Source: Streptomyces sp. DT2A-34 (GTDB lineage: Bacteria > Actinomycetota > Actinomycetes > Streptomycetales > Streptomycetaceae). From it: a DNA stretch of 64,000 nucleotides. Positions within the stretch are counted from its first letter, which is position 1. Every line of letters begins with the position of its first letter. Location of the stretch: positions 4,258,001 to 4,322,000 of the forward strand of contig NZ_JASTWJ010000001.1 in assembly GCF_030499515.1 (NCBI RefSeq), given 5' to 3'. The notes beneath the pieces were generated by a model. That model worked only from the letters and a program-made list of their open reading frames with translations. It was not told where the DNA came from and made no database searches. Of the stretch, positions 38,577 through 48,235 are shown piece by piece. A program made the translations under genes and the position numbers.

Positions 38577-39155
38577 CCTGCGCTTCCCCGTTCCCACGCG
38601 CCGCCCACCGGGCGACCACACGCCCCGGCCTGGAAACCAACCGTAACCGGGGGACCATGCATGGCGCGCGCATCGCCTCGATTAAGGCCGTGTCCTACGA
38701 GGCGAGTTGGGCCGGGGAACAAAATGTGAGTGGGCGCTGGAGCTGGATGCTGCCGGACGGATCACGGAAGCCCGTGCGGGCCTCTCCTTCCGCCGACACG
38801 GGTAGGTCCCGCAGAGCGGCGGGACACAGAACAGGACCCCGTCTCAGCGAGGGCCGCCCCTCTGCGCGAGGCGGCCTTGCTCGTACAACCCACCTATTGG
38901 TACGGACCGTGTCATCCAGCCCCCAGACGACGCGGCAGCCTCCGGGCTTGGGCTCCTCTGCAACCGCAGCCGGCTGACGGCCTCGGCGTCGTACCGGTCA
39001 GGATGCGTCCTCGTCGCTCTCCTCTGTTGTCTCGGTCTCGAAGCGGACGCCTCGGTACTCCGGATGGTTGCGGTCGACCGCGCCCGCGACGCGGAGGGGG
39101 ACCGGATGGCGGGTACGGGCGTCCCAGGCAAGGGACTGGTGGCAGAGTGCGGCGG
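38577..39155. other. Region downstream of module 3 with a possible short coding remnant
   Basis: On the minus strand, LAALAAALCHQSLAWDARTRHPVPLRVAGA to the stop at 38998 looks protein-like and follows the 39156 gene, but no ATG, GTG or TTG start with a ribosome-binding site is visible, so it may be a 5'-truncated gene. The rest of the interval holds nothing I can support. Confidence 0.4.
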
Positions 39156-39686
39156 CTAGCGCAGCCAGGTCCTGTGCTTGGTGGCTGTCCGACGGGGCAC
39201 GGTGATCTGGGTCGCGGTGAAGCTGTGCCAGTCCTTGCGGAGTGGAGCCTTTTGAAGCTCTTCGGGGATGGTGAAGCGGGTGCATGTGCTGCCGTTGACA
39301 CCGGTCTGGCCGAAACCGTCGTAGGTGCGTGACTTCTGGGCGAGATACCAACTGGTGGCCTTGGTGTCGGCCGTAGTGCGCTGGTGGAGCCGGTCATCGG
39401 GAGCTGCGGGCCGCTCTGGGTCGCGGCGGCGGGCGTCGGAGCGATCGACTGGGGTGGGGACCTCGCCGTACGAGTCGAGGATGATCTCGGTCACGGTGCA
39501 GCCCTCCCTGCGCAGGCGCACGCGGGTGAGCATGGAGGTGGCGTCGAGGGGCGCCACGTCGGGGTCGTAGGCGACGGTGAAGTGGTCGCCATTGCGGGCG
39601 AGCATCATGGGACTGTCCTGCGCGGTGGTGCCGCGGCGGATCCGGACGGTGACGCCGTTGAGGTGGGCGCGGGTGATGGTCGTCAC
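39156..39686 (-). CDS. Hypothetical protein, second gene of a two-gene operon
   Basis: A 176-residue soluble protein (TTITRAHLNGVTVRIRRGT, FTVAYDPDVAPLDATSMLTRVRLRREGCTVTEIILDSYGEVPTP, SRTYDGFGQTGVNGSTCTRF). I recognise no domain. The GTG start overlaps the stop of the upstream gene (GTGA), so the two are translationally coupled. The C-terminus is basic. Confidence 0.65.
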   Translation of the reverse strand: MTTITRAHLNGVTVRIRRGTTAQDSPMMLARNGDHFTVAYDPDVAPLDATSMLTRVRLRREGCTVTEIILDSYGEVPTPVDRSDARRRDPERPAAPDDRLHQRTTADTKATSWYLAQKSRTYDGFGQTGVNGSTCTRFTIPEELQKAPLRKDWHSFTATQITVPRRTATKHRTWLR

Positions 39687-40918
39687 GCCGTCACCTGGGC
39701 GTTCTCGGCCCAGTCGGCGCGAGCGTCGGCTAGGTCGGCGGCAACCTGGTCGAGGCGGTCGGCCTGCGCCCGCAGCTTGGCCCCGACGTCCGTGACGCCC
39801 TGGGGGTCCAAGTCCTCCATGACGCAGTCCTCGACGACCGTGATGGTCGCGGTCGGGACACGGTGGTCGGGGACGGAGGAATGCGGGGAGCACGTGATCG
39901 TCGCGCAGAACACGTTCTCTTCGTAGATTTCGCGCCCCCCATCGATGCCGAACGGAGTGTTGATCACCATCGGCTGGCCAAGGAAGGCCTGGTAGTGCGT
40001 CACATCGGAGAGGTGGAAGTGCAGCTTGCCGTCGGGCAGATCGGTCTTGCTCGGGTCGTCCTCGGCCCACGCCGGGAGGTGGCCGCTCACGGTCGTCCCG
40101 CTCTCGGTGCTGATGGACCAGGTGCGTGCCTTTGGCGCGGCCGACTCCTGGGCCGTGAACGCGCCGCGCAGGTACTCCAGCGTTTCGGCCGGGGCCGCGC
40201 CGACCGGCGTCACCAGGAAGCGGCGGCCGTCGCGCTCGCGGAAGTAGAGGGGCTCGGTCAGCAAGTCACCGTTCGGGCCGTCGGCCGGAATCTGGGTGAT
40301 GTCGTGCTCGGCGAGGAACTCGGTGAGGGCTTGGCGGGCCTCGGCGGCTTCGCCGGCCCGGTGGTGGGCGGTGGCGAAGGCGATGTCCTCCACCGTTGCG
40401 GCGGGGTCGTCGGACTCGCCGACCTGTTCCTTGACGTAGTCGACGAAGGCGGTGGCCTTCGGCTCGCCGTGGGTGGTGAGGAATCGGTCCGGGTTGTCGA
40501 GAACCTGGGCGGCCGACAGCTTTGGCTGGGCGCCGTCGACTATGTCCGCCAGCGCCTCCAGGCGGGGCAGGGTGGCGAGGATGTTGGCGACCTCGGTGCG
40601 CAGCCCATCGGCGGTGAGGTCGGTCTCGCAATACCCGATGAACGGGGCGAGGCCGGGGTCGCCGTCACGGCCGTCCTCGGCCATGACACGGGCGTCCAGG
40701 ACGGTCCTGCCGCCGGGCTGGTCGATGGTGACGCCGTGGGAGGTGTGCATCTCGTGGTTGCCGGTGACGGTGCACCACGACCAGACGACGCACACTGGCT
40801 CGAACGGGACGAGGGTGAGGGCGGCGCAGTCGTGGACGGTGGGCTCGGTGGGGCGGGCGTCGGTGTTGAACTGTGACGGGGTGGCGAGGGCGGCAGCGGA
40901 CTGTGCGGTGTGGTTCAC
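39683..40918 (-). CDS. Hypothetical protein, first gene of a two-gene operon
   Basis: A 411-residue acidic soluble protein. Segments CVVWSWCTVTGNHEMHTSHGVTID, DPGLAPFIGYCETDLTADGLR, YLRGAFTAQESA and FHLSDVTHYQAFLGQPMVIN are visible, with a coiled-coil-like C-terminus (VGAKLRAQADRLDQVAADLADARADW). No domain is recognised. GTG 40918 is chosen because AGGAG lies five bases upstream; longer frames are shadows. It lies in the att2-att3 interval. Confidence 0.7.
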   Translation of the reverse strand: MNHTAQSAAALATPSQFNTDARPTEPTVHDCAALTLVPFEPVCVVWSWCTVTGNHEMHTSHGVTIDQPGGRTVLDARVMAEDGRDGDPGLAPFIGYCETDLTADGLRTEVANILATLPRLEALADIVDGAQPKLSAAQVLDNPDRFLTTHGEPKATAFVDYVKEQVGESDDPAATVEDIAFATAHHRAGEAAEARQALTEFLAEHDITQIPADGPNGDLLTEPLYFRERDGRRFLVTPVGAAPAETLEYLRGAFTAQESAAPKARTWSISTESGTTVSGHLPAWAEDDPSKTDLPDGKLHFHLSDVTHYQAFLGQPMVINTPFGIDGGREIYEENVFCATITCSPHSSVPDHRVPTATITVVEDCVMEDLDPQGVTDVGAKLRAQADRLDQVAADLADARADWAENAQVTA

Positions 40919-41735
40919 GATCACTCCTGGTTGGTTCAGGTTCTCGTCAGGCCTCGGACCCAATCCCCGTGAACATCGGATCCGAGGCCGCTTGCCTCTT
41001 GTCTTAGTGGCCTTGGCGGATCGGGTGGGGGTGCCCCCTCTCCGTTCAGGTGGGCGCCGCCCCAAGATCGGTTACCGTCTGGTAGGTCACGCGTAAAATG
41101 CGCACTTTCGAAGATCTTGAGCGTCGTGGGCGGTAGCTCTCCCAGAGGCGCTGCGCTGCCTGCACCGCCGTGACGGTGCGGACGAGGCAGGCGATCCGGG
41201 CGACCTGCGGGCGGGTGCAGTGGCGTACGCGGTGGGTGCCGGTGGCTCGGCCGTCGCGTACAGTGCGGCGGGTGCGGGCGACGACGGAGCGCTCGACACC
41301 GGGGCGCAAACGCAACCGGCAGACCGGCGGCGTGGCACCGACTCTGACGCAGGATCTCCGCAGAGCAGATCGTGGCTGCGACGAGCCTCCGGCAGGGCCG
41401 CTATTGCCTACTCGCTTCCATCGCCGGCGGACGGCTCGCCCTGGCTGAGATGCCAGGCAGCGGCACACGTGGAGACAGGTACGCGGTGGCTGGGGACCGG
41501 GCCACCGACTTCAGCCCAGTGGCCGACACTTGCGACGGCTCCGACACCCAGGTCGCCGAGCAGGTCCGCCAGGACCAGTGTCTGATGGCCGAGGTGCTGC
41601 GCACGGGCTCGAGAGCAGCGGAACGAATAGCAGCAGGCACGCTCCGTCACCTTCGCGGGCCAGCCTACCCAACACGCGGAGCGCGGGTCCTGGCACGAGA
41701 CCTCCGTACGCCGACGCTCGGCCGCTGGAGCCCCC
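40919..41735. other. Intergenic region of about 800 bp without a supported gene
   Basis: Short frames on both strands (for example AQHLGHQTLVLADLLGDLGVGAVASVGHW on minus, 41408-41737) have some protein character but no start context or recognised family. They may be remnants of older cargo genes. Confidence 0.45.
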
Positions 41736-41784
41736 AAAATGTAACCAGAATCCCGTAAAATGTAACCACACTTGAGTTACATTT
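41736..41784. promoter_or_regulatory. Operator-like array of AAAATGTAAC half-sites upstream of the AlbA_2 gene
   Basis: AAAATGTAAC occurs at 41736-41745 and 41757-41766 (21 bp apart, two helical turns). The second copy pairs with GTTACATTT at 41776-41784 to form an inverted repeat. The array ends five bases before the ATG, and the sequence is markedly AT-rich for this genome, so it probably combines promoter and autoregulatory operator. Confidence 0.75.
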
Positions 41785-41789
41785 ACCCT

Positions 41790-43226
41790 ATGGCCACGGA
41801 CCTGAGTGAAATGATCGCCGAGCTGCGCTCGGCGGGAGGCGACTGTGCCGACATCGAGGTGAAGTCGGCCGCCGGGGGGCTCCCCCAGTCGCTGACCTCG
41901 ACGCTCAGCGCGCTGGCGAACCTGCCGGGTGGCGGCACCATCATCCTAGGGCTCGACGAGCGGACCGGATTCCGGCCAGTTCCCCTGGCGGACCCGCAGG
42001 GGCTGAAGCAGGGCCTCGCGCTGAAGGCCCGTTCGTTCACGCCCCCGATTCGCCTCACCATCAGCGACGGAACGGTCGACGGCTGCCCCGTCGTGGTGGC
42101 CACGGTCCATGAGTGCGACCGTTCGGCGAAGCCGTGCAGGGTCACCGCCTCGGGCACTTCCTACTCGCGTGGATACGACGGCGACTTCGAACTGTCGGCC
42201 CTTGAGGAACAGGCATTCCTCGCCGCACGCCACCCCCCGCTCTTCGACCGGGCACCAGTCGCCGACGCCACCCGGGCGGATTTCGACGACGAGCTCCTCA
42301 CCGAGTTCCTCCGGTCGGTCCGGGAACGGGACCCCCGCGGCCTGGGGCGCTTCACCGATGATGCCGAACTGCTGCGCCGCGCCGGCGTCACCGCCGCCGA
42401 CGGGACCCCCACCGTCGCCGGCCTGCTGGCCCTCGGCGCCCACCCTCAGCAGTGGTTCCCCCGATTCGTGATCCAGGCATCAGCAGAGCCACTGCCGGAA
42501 GATCCCGTGGGCTCCCGCGCGCGCAACCAGACGACGATCACGGGGCCGATTCCACGGATGCTCGACGAGGCCCTGGCCTGGGCCCGGCGCACCTTCGACA
42601 CCACGATCGTGTCCGAACCCGACGGAACCGTCCACGACCGACCCACCTACCCCTACATCGCCTTCAGGGAGCTGATCGCCAACGCCCTGGTGCACCGCGA
42701 CCTCGACCACTGGTCCGCCGGCCTGGCAATCGAGGTCAGGCTCCGCCGCGACCGGCTGGTGGTCTCCAACCCCGGCGGACTGTACGGGATCACCGTGGAA
42801 CGTCTCGGCCGGGATGCCGTGACCTCGGCACGCAACGCCAGGCTCGTCGCGATCTGCCAGCACGCCCGCTCCCCCGAAACGGGAGCACGGGTCATCGAAG
42901 CCCTGGCCACGGGAATCCCGATCGTCACAGCCTCCCTCACCGAAGCCGGGATCCCTCCCGCCCACTACGTGGACGCGGGCATCCGGTTCACCGTCGTCCT
43001 GCAGCGCGCAGCGGCAGCCGCGACACAACCCGAGCTGAACGAAACCGCACTGCGCGTCTACGACGCGCTCGCGGCAGGACCCCAGAACGCGACCGAGCTG
43101 CAGAAGTCACTGGAGCTGTCCGCCCCCAACGTCCGCAAGGTTCTCCGCAGCCTGCGCAGCCGGGGCCTGGTGGAGCAACTCGGAGGCAGAGGACGGCAGA
43201 CCACCTATCGGCGCCCTGCGGAATAG
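41790..43226 (+). CDS. AlbA_2/Schlafen-like ATP-binding winged-helix regulator
   Basis: A 478-residue protein. N-terminal AlbA_2 (Schlafen-type) domain: CADIEVKSAAGGLPQSLTSTLSALANLPGGGTIILGLDE, then a linker with SGTSYSRGYDGDFELSALEEQAFLAAR. A GHKL-type ATPase segment FRELIANALVHRDLDHW follows, and a C-terminal winged helix NETALRVYDALAAGPQNATELQKSLELSAPNVRKVLRSLR. This is the layout of putative transcriptional regulators related to RecG-like ATP-dependent proteins, often carried on mobile DNA. ATG 41790 is chosen because the upstream operator leaves almost no leader; the transcript may be very short-leadered. Confidence 0.85.
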   Translation: MATDLSEMIAELRSAGGDCADIEVKSAAGGLPQSLTSTLSALANLPGGGTIILGLDERTGFRPVPLADPQGLKQGLALKARSFTPPIRLTISDGTVDGCPVVVATVHECDRSAKPCRVTASGTSYSRGYDGDFELSALEEQAFLAARHPPLFDRAPVADATRADFDDELLTEFLRSVRERDPRGLGRFTDDAELLRRAGVTAADGTPTVAGLLALGAHPQQWFPRFVIQASAEPLPEDPVGSRARNQTTITGPIPRMLDEALAWARRTFDTTIVSEPDGTVHDRPTYPYIAFRELIANALVHRDLDHWSAGLAIEVRLRRDRLVVSNPGGLYGITVERLGRDAVTSARNARLVAICQHARSPETGARVIEALATGIPIVTASLTEAGIPPAHYVDAGIRFTVVLQRAAAAATQPELNETALRVYDALAAGPQNATELQKSLELSAPNVRKVLRSLRSRGLVEQLGGRGRQTTYRRPAE

Positions 43227-44256
43227 CCCATCCATCCGATCCAAGTCGACCACCCTCGGCTCCGGCCTGCTGCTCGTGCACCACTCATGCGAGGGACTGC
43301 GACCACAGCGCCGACGCCCTGCAGGTGACCGCTCATCAGTGGGCTCCTTCCCCTGACCTCTGACCTCTGACCTCTGACCTCTGACCTCTGACCTCTGACC
43401 TCTGACCTCTGACCTCTGACCTCTGACCTCTGACCTCTGACCTCTGACCTCTGACCTCTGACCTCTGACCTCTGACCAGGATTGTGACGATTGCTGGATC
43501 CGTGCTGGATCCAGCCGATCGGTGCTCCAGGCAAGGGGATCTGGGTCGAGTGCGAACTCCTGGTGGCGAGCGGTGGTCGCGGTGGCCCAGGCCGCCATGG
43601 CGTCGCGTCCGGGCCAGGGCACACACGCTGTCCGGGTGAGTTCCACGCAGAGCCTCCGTACGCGGTCCGTGCCACGCTTACCGGCCCTGGCTGCCACGCT
43701 GGCCGCGATGGCGGAACAAGGCGGCGGGATCTTCGTGGACTTGCCGGACGCGCTACATGCCGAGAGCGCCGCCAGCGGCCTGATCGGACAGTTCCAACAC
43801 CGGGTGCCTGATGCGGGTGACACTGTCCGACATACTGCTCGATCTCGTTGACGCGTTGGAGCGCACGGACAGGCGTGAGCAGTACGCCCTGCTGCCACGC
43901 GCTCTCAGCGATCGGCCCGGCCAGGATCGCCGAGGCGGCCCGGGCTGCTGCGGATCAGGGCTCATCCCCTGGGAGTGTCCAAAGAGCACGCAGCCATTGT
44001 CGGGATACCACAACTATCGTTCCCCTATGAACCACCAATTTCGCGGTTGACCGGGAGCCGGTCTGCACGCCCGGCCACCACACGGCCACCACGCCCATCC
44101 GAACAGCCCGAAGAAGAGCGACCACAAGATACAAAAGACCAGCTCAAAGCCCTGCAGAGCAGAACCGCCACTGACTGCAAACCTCAGACCTACGCATTGC
44201 GATGCACAGACCGCACGTGCCCGATTGGCCCGAATTCCAAGGTCAACGAAGACAAC
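43227..44256. pseudogene. Remnant region containing the orphan heptanucleotide array
   Basis: No intact gene. Protein-like stretches occur in several frames: on minus, TDRVRRLCVELTRTACVPWPGRDAMAAWATATTARHQEF leads into the array as SEVRGQR repeats; on plus, LAAMAEQGGGIFVDLPDALHAESAASGLIGQF, and TLSDILLDLVDALERTDRREQYALLPRAL shifting frame to IGPARIAEAARAAADQG. These look like decayed genes with frameshifts. I could not match them to a GT-like or NLR gene. Confidence 0.45.
43353..43477 (-). repeat. Heptanucleotide array 4: 17.9 perfect units (GTCAGAG on minus)
   Basis: 125 bases of uninterrupted 7-bp repeat, CTCTGAC on plus. The plus strand has TGA in each 21-base superunit, whereas the minus strand is open in all frames and encodes SEVRGQR repeats, similar in composition to the Arg/Gly/acidic heptapeptides of arrays 1-3. 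The minus strand is therefore the likely coding strand, but no intact host gene is seen. Confidence 0.93.
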
Positions 44257-44287
44257 AAGCCCCAGGTCAGAGGCCTGACCTGGGGTT
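44257..44287 (-). terminator. Hairpin following the tRNA fragment (att3)
   Basis: CCCCAGGTCAG (44260-44270) and CTGACCTGGGG (44275-44285) form a perfect 11-bp stem with a four-base loop, just 3' of the tRNA fragment on the minus strand. It is homologous in position to the hairpins at 28965 and 56311. Confidence 0.75.
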
Positions 44288-44292
44288 GACCA

Positions 44293-44335
44293 TGGAGCCG
44301 CCTTCGGGATTCGAACCCGAGACCTACGCATTACG
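44293..44335 (-). other. tRNA 3'-end fragment, putative attachment site att3
   Basis: Same 43-base core as the other three sites. The right flank (to about 44520) matches that of att2. A shorter degenerate copy (GACCTACGCATT) sits to the left at 44188-44199, suggesting repeated integration at this place. Confidence 0.85.
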
Positions 44336-44756
44336 AGACCGTGAGCGTTCGTGCCGCGCGGTGCCTGGTCATGCTGCTGAGTGACGTTCTTCGTGATCAG
44401 ACCACATGCGGCTGGCTGATCTGTGCCACCTCGTATTACGCCGTCCAAAGGCGTCCGGCCACCGGCTGGCCACCAGCAGGGACACCGCTGGCGCCAAGAG
44501 GCAAAGTCACCCAGGTTGTGGACTCCCCACAGAGCCTCCTGCCTGGCGCATCCAGGCCCTCGCCGGCGACAGTGCGGCGGGGGAGGTTGCGCGGTGATCG
44601 AGTCAGTTCCCGTGGCCTCGTCCCCGTCCGACCGCTGGACCTGGCCGATCGACCCGAGCCGTTACGACAGGGCGCACAAAGGCACAAGGGCCCACGGCAC
44701 ATCGTGTTCAGTCACGCGTGAGCGCATCGCTCCGCGGGCCAGGACATCACGGTTCA

Positions 44757-46181
44757 TCAGCTTGGGGCCCAGGCCGTGAGGAGGTCTTCGGGCGTGAGGT
44801 GGAGGACGCCTTCGGCCGTGCAGCCGCTGCGTGCGACGGCGAGCAGAGGGGTGTCCCCGTCGGCTCCGGGGAGTTGACAGCGATGGGTGATGAGGCGGGC
44901 GAGGTCGCGGTGGTCGAAGGGCTTGTTCTCCAGCCACTTGACCGATCCGACGAGTGTGATCTTCTTGGCGATGGGAGAGCGGTCGGCTCCGACGATGTCG
45001 ATTTCTGGGTCGTTGGTGCGGGTCCAGTAGCCGCCGACGACATCGGTACCCGCGGGGAGTGGTTCATCGTCGGCGCTCATGCGCCAGAGGGCATCACGGA
45101 TCACGGGTTCGATGGCCCGGCCGCGCCAGGACGTCCAGCTGGTACGGATGGAGGCGAGGACGCGGTCGCCACGGCCTCGTTCGACGGCCGGGATGCCCGA
45201 GCTGATGAAAGAGAGCCAGAAGCGCAGGTAGGGATCGGCGATGCGGTAGCGGGTCTCGCGGCTGGGCTTGACGGACAGCGGCAGGTCTGCGGCCACCATA
45301 CGGCGACTGGTGAGGACCTCCAGGGAACGGGTCACAGAGCCGGGGTTAAGGCCGCCGGCGGCCCGGCCGATCAGGGTGAACGTGCGCTCGCCGTGCCCGA
45401 TGGCACCCAGCACGGTGCGGGCCTGCGCCTCCGTGGGGAATTCGGCGGCCAGGGTCCGCTCGCCGCTGACCAGCAGGGCCGAGGTCGGTCTGCTCAGGGC
45501 CTGCCCGAGGTAGTCCCAGACGCCGGCGCCGTGCGGCCATTCCTCCAGGATCAGGGGTAGTCCGCCCGAGACGAGGTAGGCATCGAAGGCGTCGGCCGGT
45601 GCCAGGTCGAGCATGGCTGCGACATCGGCCGGGGTGAGCGGGGGGACGACCATCTCGGTGCCGCGCTGGTAGAAGGGCCGTCCGTAGGTGTTGAGCTGTT
45701 CCATCATGGCGATGTCGGAGCCGATGAGGACGAGGAGAACGGGCAGCTTGGACAGGGTCCGGTCGAATGCCTTCTGCAGAGCGCCTTCGAAGGTGGGGTC
45801 CTCGCGTACGAGGTAGGGCATCTCGTCAAGGATGACGATGCTGGGCGTATCGGTGGGCAGTGCCGACGCGAGCAGGCTCAGCGCCGCGTCCCAGGTCCGC
45901 GGGGACGCGAAGTCCGCGAAACGGCCCGAGTCGGGAAGACTCGAAGACGCCACCTCGGCGGCGAATCCCGCCAGATCCTCCTCCCGGGAACCTCCGATGG
46001 CGGTGAAGAAGACATGCGGAAGCCCGGTACGCTCCACGAACTCCTCCACCAGTCGGGACTTGCCGACGCGCCGACGCCCCCGGATCAGCACCGCACGTCC
46101 CGGACGCCCGCCGGTCCTCACTGGGGCGAGCAGATCCTCCAGAAGGCTCAGCTCACGACGGCGCCCGATGAACCCGTTCAC
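44757..46181 (-). CDS. AAA+ ATPase of the DUF234 (archaeal-type ATPase) class
   Basis: A 474-residue STAND-related ATPase. FIGRRRELSLLEDLL, Walker A IRGRRRVGKSRLVEEFV, Walker B IVILDEMPYLVRED, sensor VLLVLIGSDIAMMEQL, winged helix around FTLIGRAAGGLNPGSVTRSLEVL, and a C-terminal nuclease-like DUF234 segment YRIADPYLRFWLSFI with NDPEIDIVGADR and GSVKWLENKPFD (D...xVK of a PD-(D/E)XK fold). The role of this class is poorly defined; it is spread by horizontal transfer. It starts at ATG 46181 and stands alone. Confidence 0.85.
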   Translation of the reverse strand: MNGFIGRRRELSLLEDLLAPVRTGGRPGRAVLIRGRRRVGKSRLVEEFVERTGLPHVFFTAIGGSREEDLAGFAAEVASSSLPDSGRFADFASPRTWDAALSLLASALPTDTPSIVILDEMPYLVREDPTFEGALQKAFDRTLSKLPVLLVLIGSDIAMMEQLNTYGRPFYQRGTEMVVPPLTPADVAAMLDLAPADAFDAYLVSGGLPLILEEWPHGAGVWDYLGQALSRPTSALLVSGERTLAAEFPTEAQARTVLGAIGHGERTFTLIGRAAGGLNPGSVTRSLEVLTSRRMVAADLPLSVKPSRETRYRIADPYLRFWLSFISSGIPAVERGRGDRVLASIRTSWTSWRGRAIEPVIRDALWRMSADDEPLPAGTDVVGGYWTRTNDPEIDIVGADRSPIAKKITLVGSVKWLENKPFDHRDLARLITHRCQLPGADGDTPLLAVARSGCTAEGVLHLTPEDLLTAWAPS

Positions 46182-46319
46182 GACGCATCATCTCCACACT
46201 CACCGGCCCTCAGAAACTTTCCTCAAGGATACTTTCATAAATGAAAGCGGGACTCGGGCGGGTGATCGGGCAAGCACTGTTGCCCGCCCAGGCAGCCAGG
46301 GGCGACGGCAACGGCATCC

Positions 46320-48122
46320 TCACCCTTCTCCGCCGCCGTCGCTCTCGTCCTCGGCGTGTTCATCCAGGGCGCCGAAAAGGAGGATGCTGAGTTCGTCGAG
46401 GATCCATTCGCCACTGGTGACCGATGCCTGGTCTCTCGTCACCGGGTGCACGAGCATGCCAGTGGCGCCCAGTACGGCCAGAGCCGCCTCTCTCACGCCC
46501 AATGCCGGGGTGAGCCGTTCAAAAAGACGGTGCAGCTTTCCCGCGTCACGCGCGAGGATCTTGCCCTCGAAGTGCCACTCAGGGGTGTCCTCTCGCCGCT
46601 CCTCAAGGACGCTGAGGGCAGCGGGGAGCAGGTGTGGGTCCCAGGCTTCCGGGTGGGTGTGGAGCCAGGTGATGGTGACCGCCAGCCCGTCGCCGTGCTC
46701 GATGGGGGCGGGATCTTCCGCACGGGACTCCGCAACGGGTTCCGGCAATGCGTTCTTGACCCGGGGAACGCTCGCATCGATCGGATTGGTGTCCAGGACG
46801 TTGTAGAACAGTGCCCGCGTCATAGCCGCCGGTCCTTGCCCCTGGATCGCGGTGAACGGCTTGAGCTCCCAGTGCGGATCGGCTACCGCTCGCTGAGCAT
46901 CGGTCTCGAACCGGTTGATGGCATGGGTACTCATGTGTGCGCGAGGGGCACGCGGATTCTTCTGGGCGGCTTCCGCCGCAGCCCGTGTCGCGCGCCAGAC
47001 GAGGTTGTAGATCTCGCCGAGCGGCCTGTGCTCGGCAACCTTGTAGGCAGCCTCGGACAGACGGGCGCTGTGGTTGTCCGGAACAGCGGGCAGATAGAGC
47101 TCGTCCAGTCGGTTGGTGAAGTAGCGCAGTGCTTCTTCTGCGATGAGTTCCTGCGCGACTGTCAACAGGTCATCGTGCTGTCCCGCGGTCATACCGGCGG
47201 GAGCCAAGACGGTGGAGAGGTGGGCGTCGAGCTGTTCGGCCGCCTTGCCCGGGCTCGTACCGAAGGGGGCGTAGTACCGGGCCATCATCGGGTAGAAGCT
47301 GCCGGTGAGCTGGGGTACGGCGACAGCGTCCAGATCGCCCTCGGCGTCACGCAGAGCGTCTTCAAAGCTCTCGGGAGCCCAGACGAAGGCATCGACGGGG
47401 CTGGTGGGGTGGATCTTCAACAGGCTCGCTCGCACCAGCGACCCAAGAAGCGTGCTGGTCTTGCCGCTGTCCGGATACAGCGGGTCGGGCCAGCCACCGA
47501 TCTCGGCGATGGGTGAGGTGGAGGGGGCATACCGAAGTACGGCCAGGGCGCCGATCATGTCCCGGACCGGGGCGACGGGCAGTTCGCTGCGGTCGGAGGG
47601 GAAGACAGTTGCGTAATGCTGTGCGACGGTCTCCTGTTGGGCTTGCCGCCATGTGGCGTGTGTCCCGTCCAATGCCTGCCGCTCCTGCGCCTTGGCCTTG
47701 GCGGCCTCGCGCTTGGCCTTGCGTGCCGGGTCAACGATGATGCGCACCGCAGACATCAGTGACTCGGTGCACTCCACGCAGGCGGGGTCCTGCCCGTCGC
47801 AGAGCTGTTGGAACGCTGTCCGGGACGTCAGACTGAGCGGCCCCGCGCATTGGGAGCACGAACGTCCAGGAACGACGGCCCGCACACCGGCTGCCGCGAC
47901 GGCGTAGATCTGGTGGCCCCAGCCGGCGGTGTCGATGTCTTTGGCTTTCTCGCACCAAACCGGTGTGCCGAGCTCCGGGGCGAAGCCGGCCAGGGCCCAG
48001 TAACGCTCGCCGATGGTGACGAGTTCCGGGTCTGCTTCGCCGTCCGGGACCACCTCGGGTATGAGCTTGGAGAGGTCATCGAGAGCCGACTGCGCGTTGG
48101 GAAGATCGCTCACGTCACTCAC
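46320..48122 (-). CDS. Hypothetical protein with a Cys4 zinc-binding motif
   Basis: A 600-residue protein. The N-terminal part has CSQCAGPLS and CDGQDPACVEC, a likely structural zinc site, after ELVTIGERYWALAGF. A long helical body follows (YPDSGKTSTLLGSLVRASLLKI, LTGSFYPMMARYYAPFGTSP). No catalytic motif is recognised. I chose GTG 48122; an ATG at 48266 would overlap the upstream helicase gene by 31 bases and adds a Pro-rich tail that looks like a shadow. Codirectional with the helicase upstream, so possibly one transcript. Confidence 0.65.
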   Translation of the reverse strand: MSDVSDLPNAQSALDDLSKLIPEVVPDGEADPELVTIGERYWALAGFAPELGTPVWCEKAKDIDTAGWGHQIYAVAAAGVRAVVPGRSCSQCAGPLSLTSRTAFQQLCDGQDPACVECTESLMSAVRIIVDPARKAKREAAKAKAQERQALDGTHATWRQAQQETVAQHYATVFPSDRSELPVAPVRDMIGALAVLRYAPSTSPIAEIGGWPDPLYPDSGKTSTLLGSLVRASLLKIHPTSPVDAFVWAPESFEDALRDAEGDLDAVAVPQLTGSFYPMMARYYAPFGTSPGKAAEQLDAHLSTVLAPAGMTAGQHDDLLTVAQELIAEEALRYFTNRLDELYLPAVPDNHSARLSEAAYKVAEHRPLGEIYNLVWRATRAAAEAAQKNPRAPRAHMSTHAINRFETDAQRAVADPHWELKPFTAIQGQGPAAMTRALFYNVLDTNPIDASVPRVKNALPEPVAESRAEDPAPIEHGDGLAVTITWLHTHPEAWDPHLLPAALSVLEERREDTPEWHFEGKILARDAGKLHRLFERLTPALGVREAALAVLGATGMLVHPVTRDQASVTSGEWILDELSILLFGALDEHAEDESDGGGEG

Positions 48123-48235
48123 TCTAAGGGCCCGGGCTGACACCTTCGGGCGGGTGGCCCCGCCGCCCGCCGGGCCGGGGCCTTCGGCATCGACGGGAGT
48201 TACGGACGGTGGGCGATGGAGGCGGGTGGGACGGT

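Noticed and set aside
36696..38729. A 677-residue plus-strand gene opposite NLR 3
   Set aside because: Antisense shadow typical of high-GC coding DNA. The minus strand has the domain order of a STAND protein and a ribosome-binding site.
43353..43477. A CRISPR-like array
   Set aside because: Repeats are contiguous 7-bp units with no spacers, and no cas genes are present. The same holds for the three arrays in the GT-like genes.
43107..43898. An intact 263-residue gene containing array 4
   Set aside because: The frame is open, but it overlaps the end of the AlbA_2 gene, lacks a start context, and its flanks match no family. I list the array and a remnant region instead.
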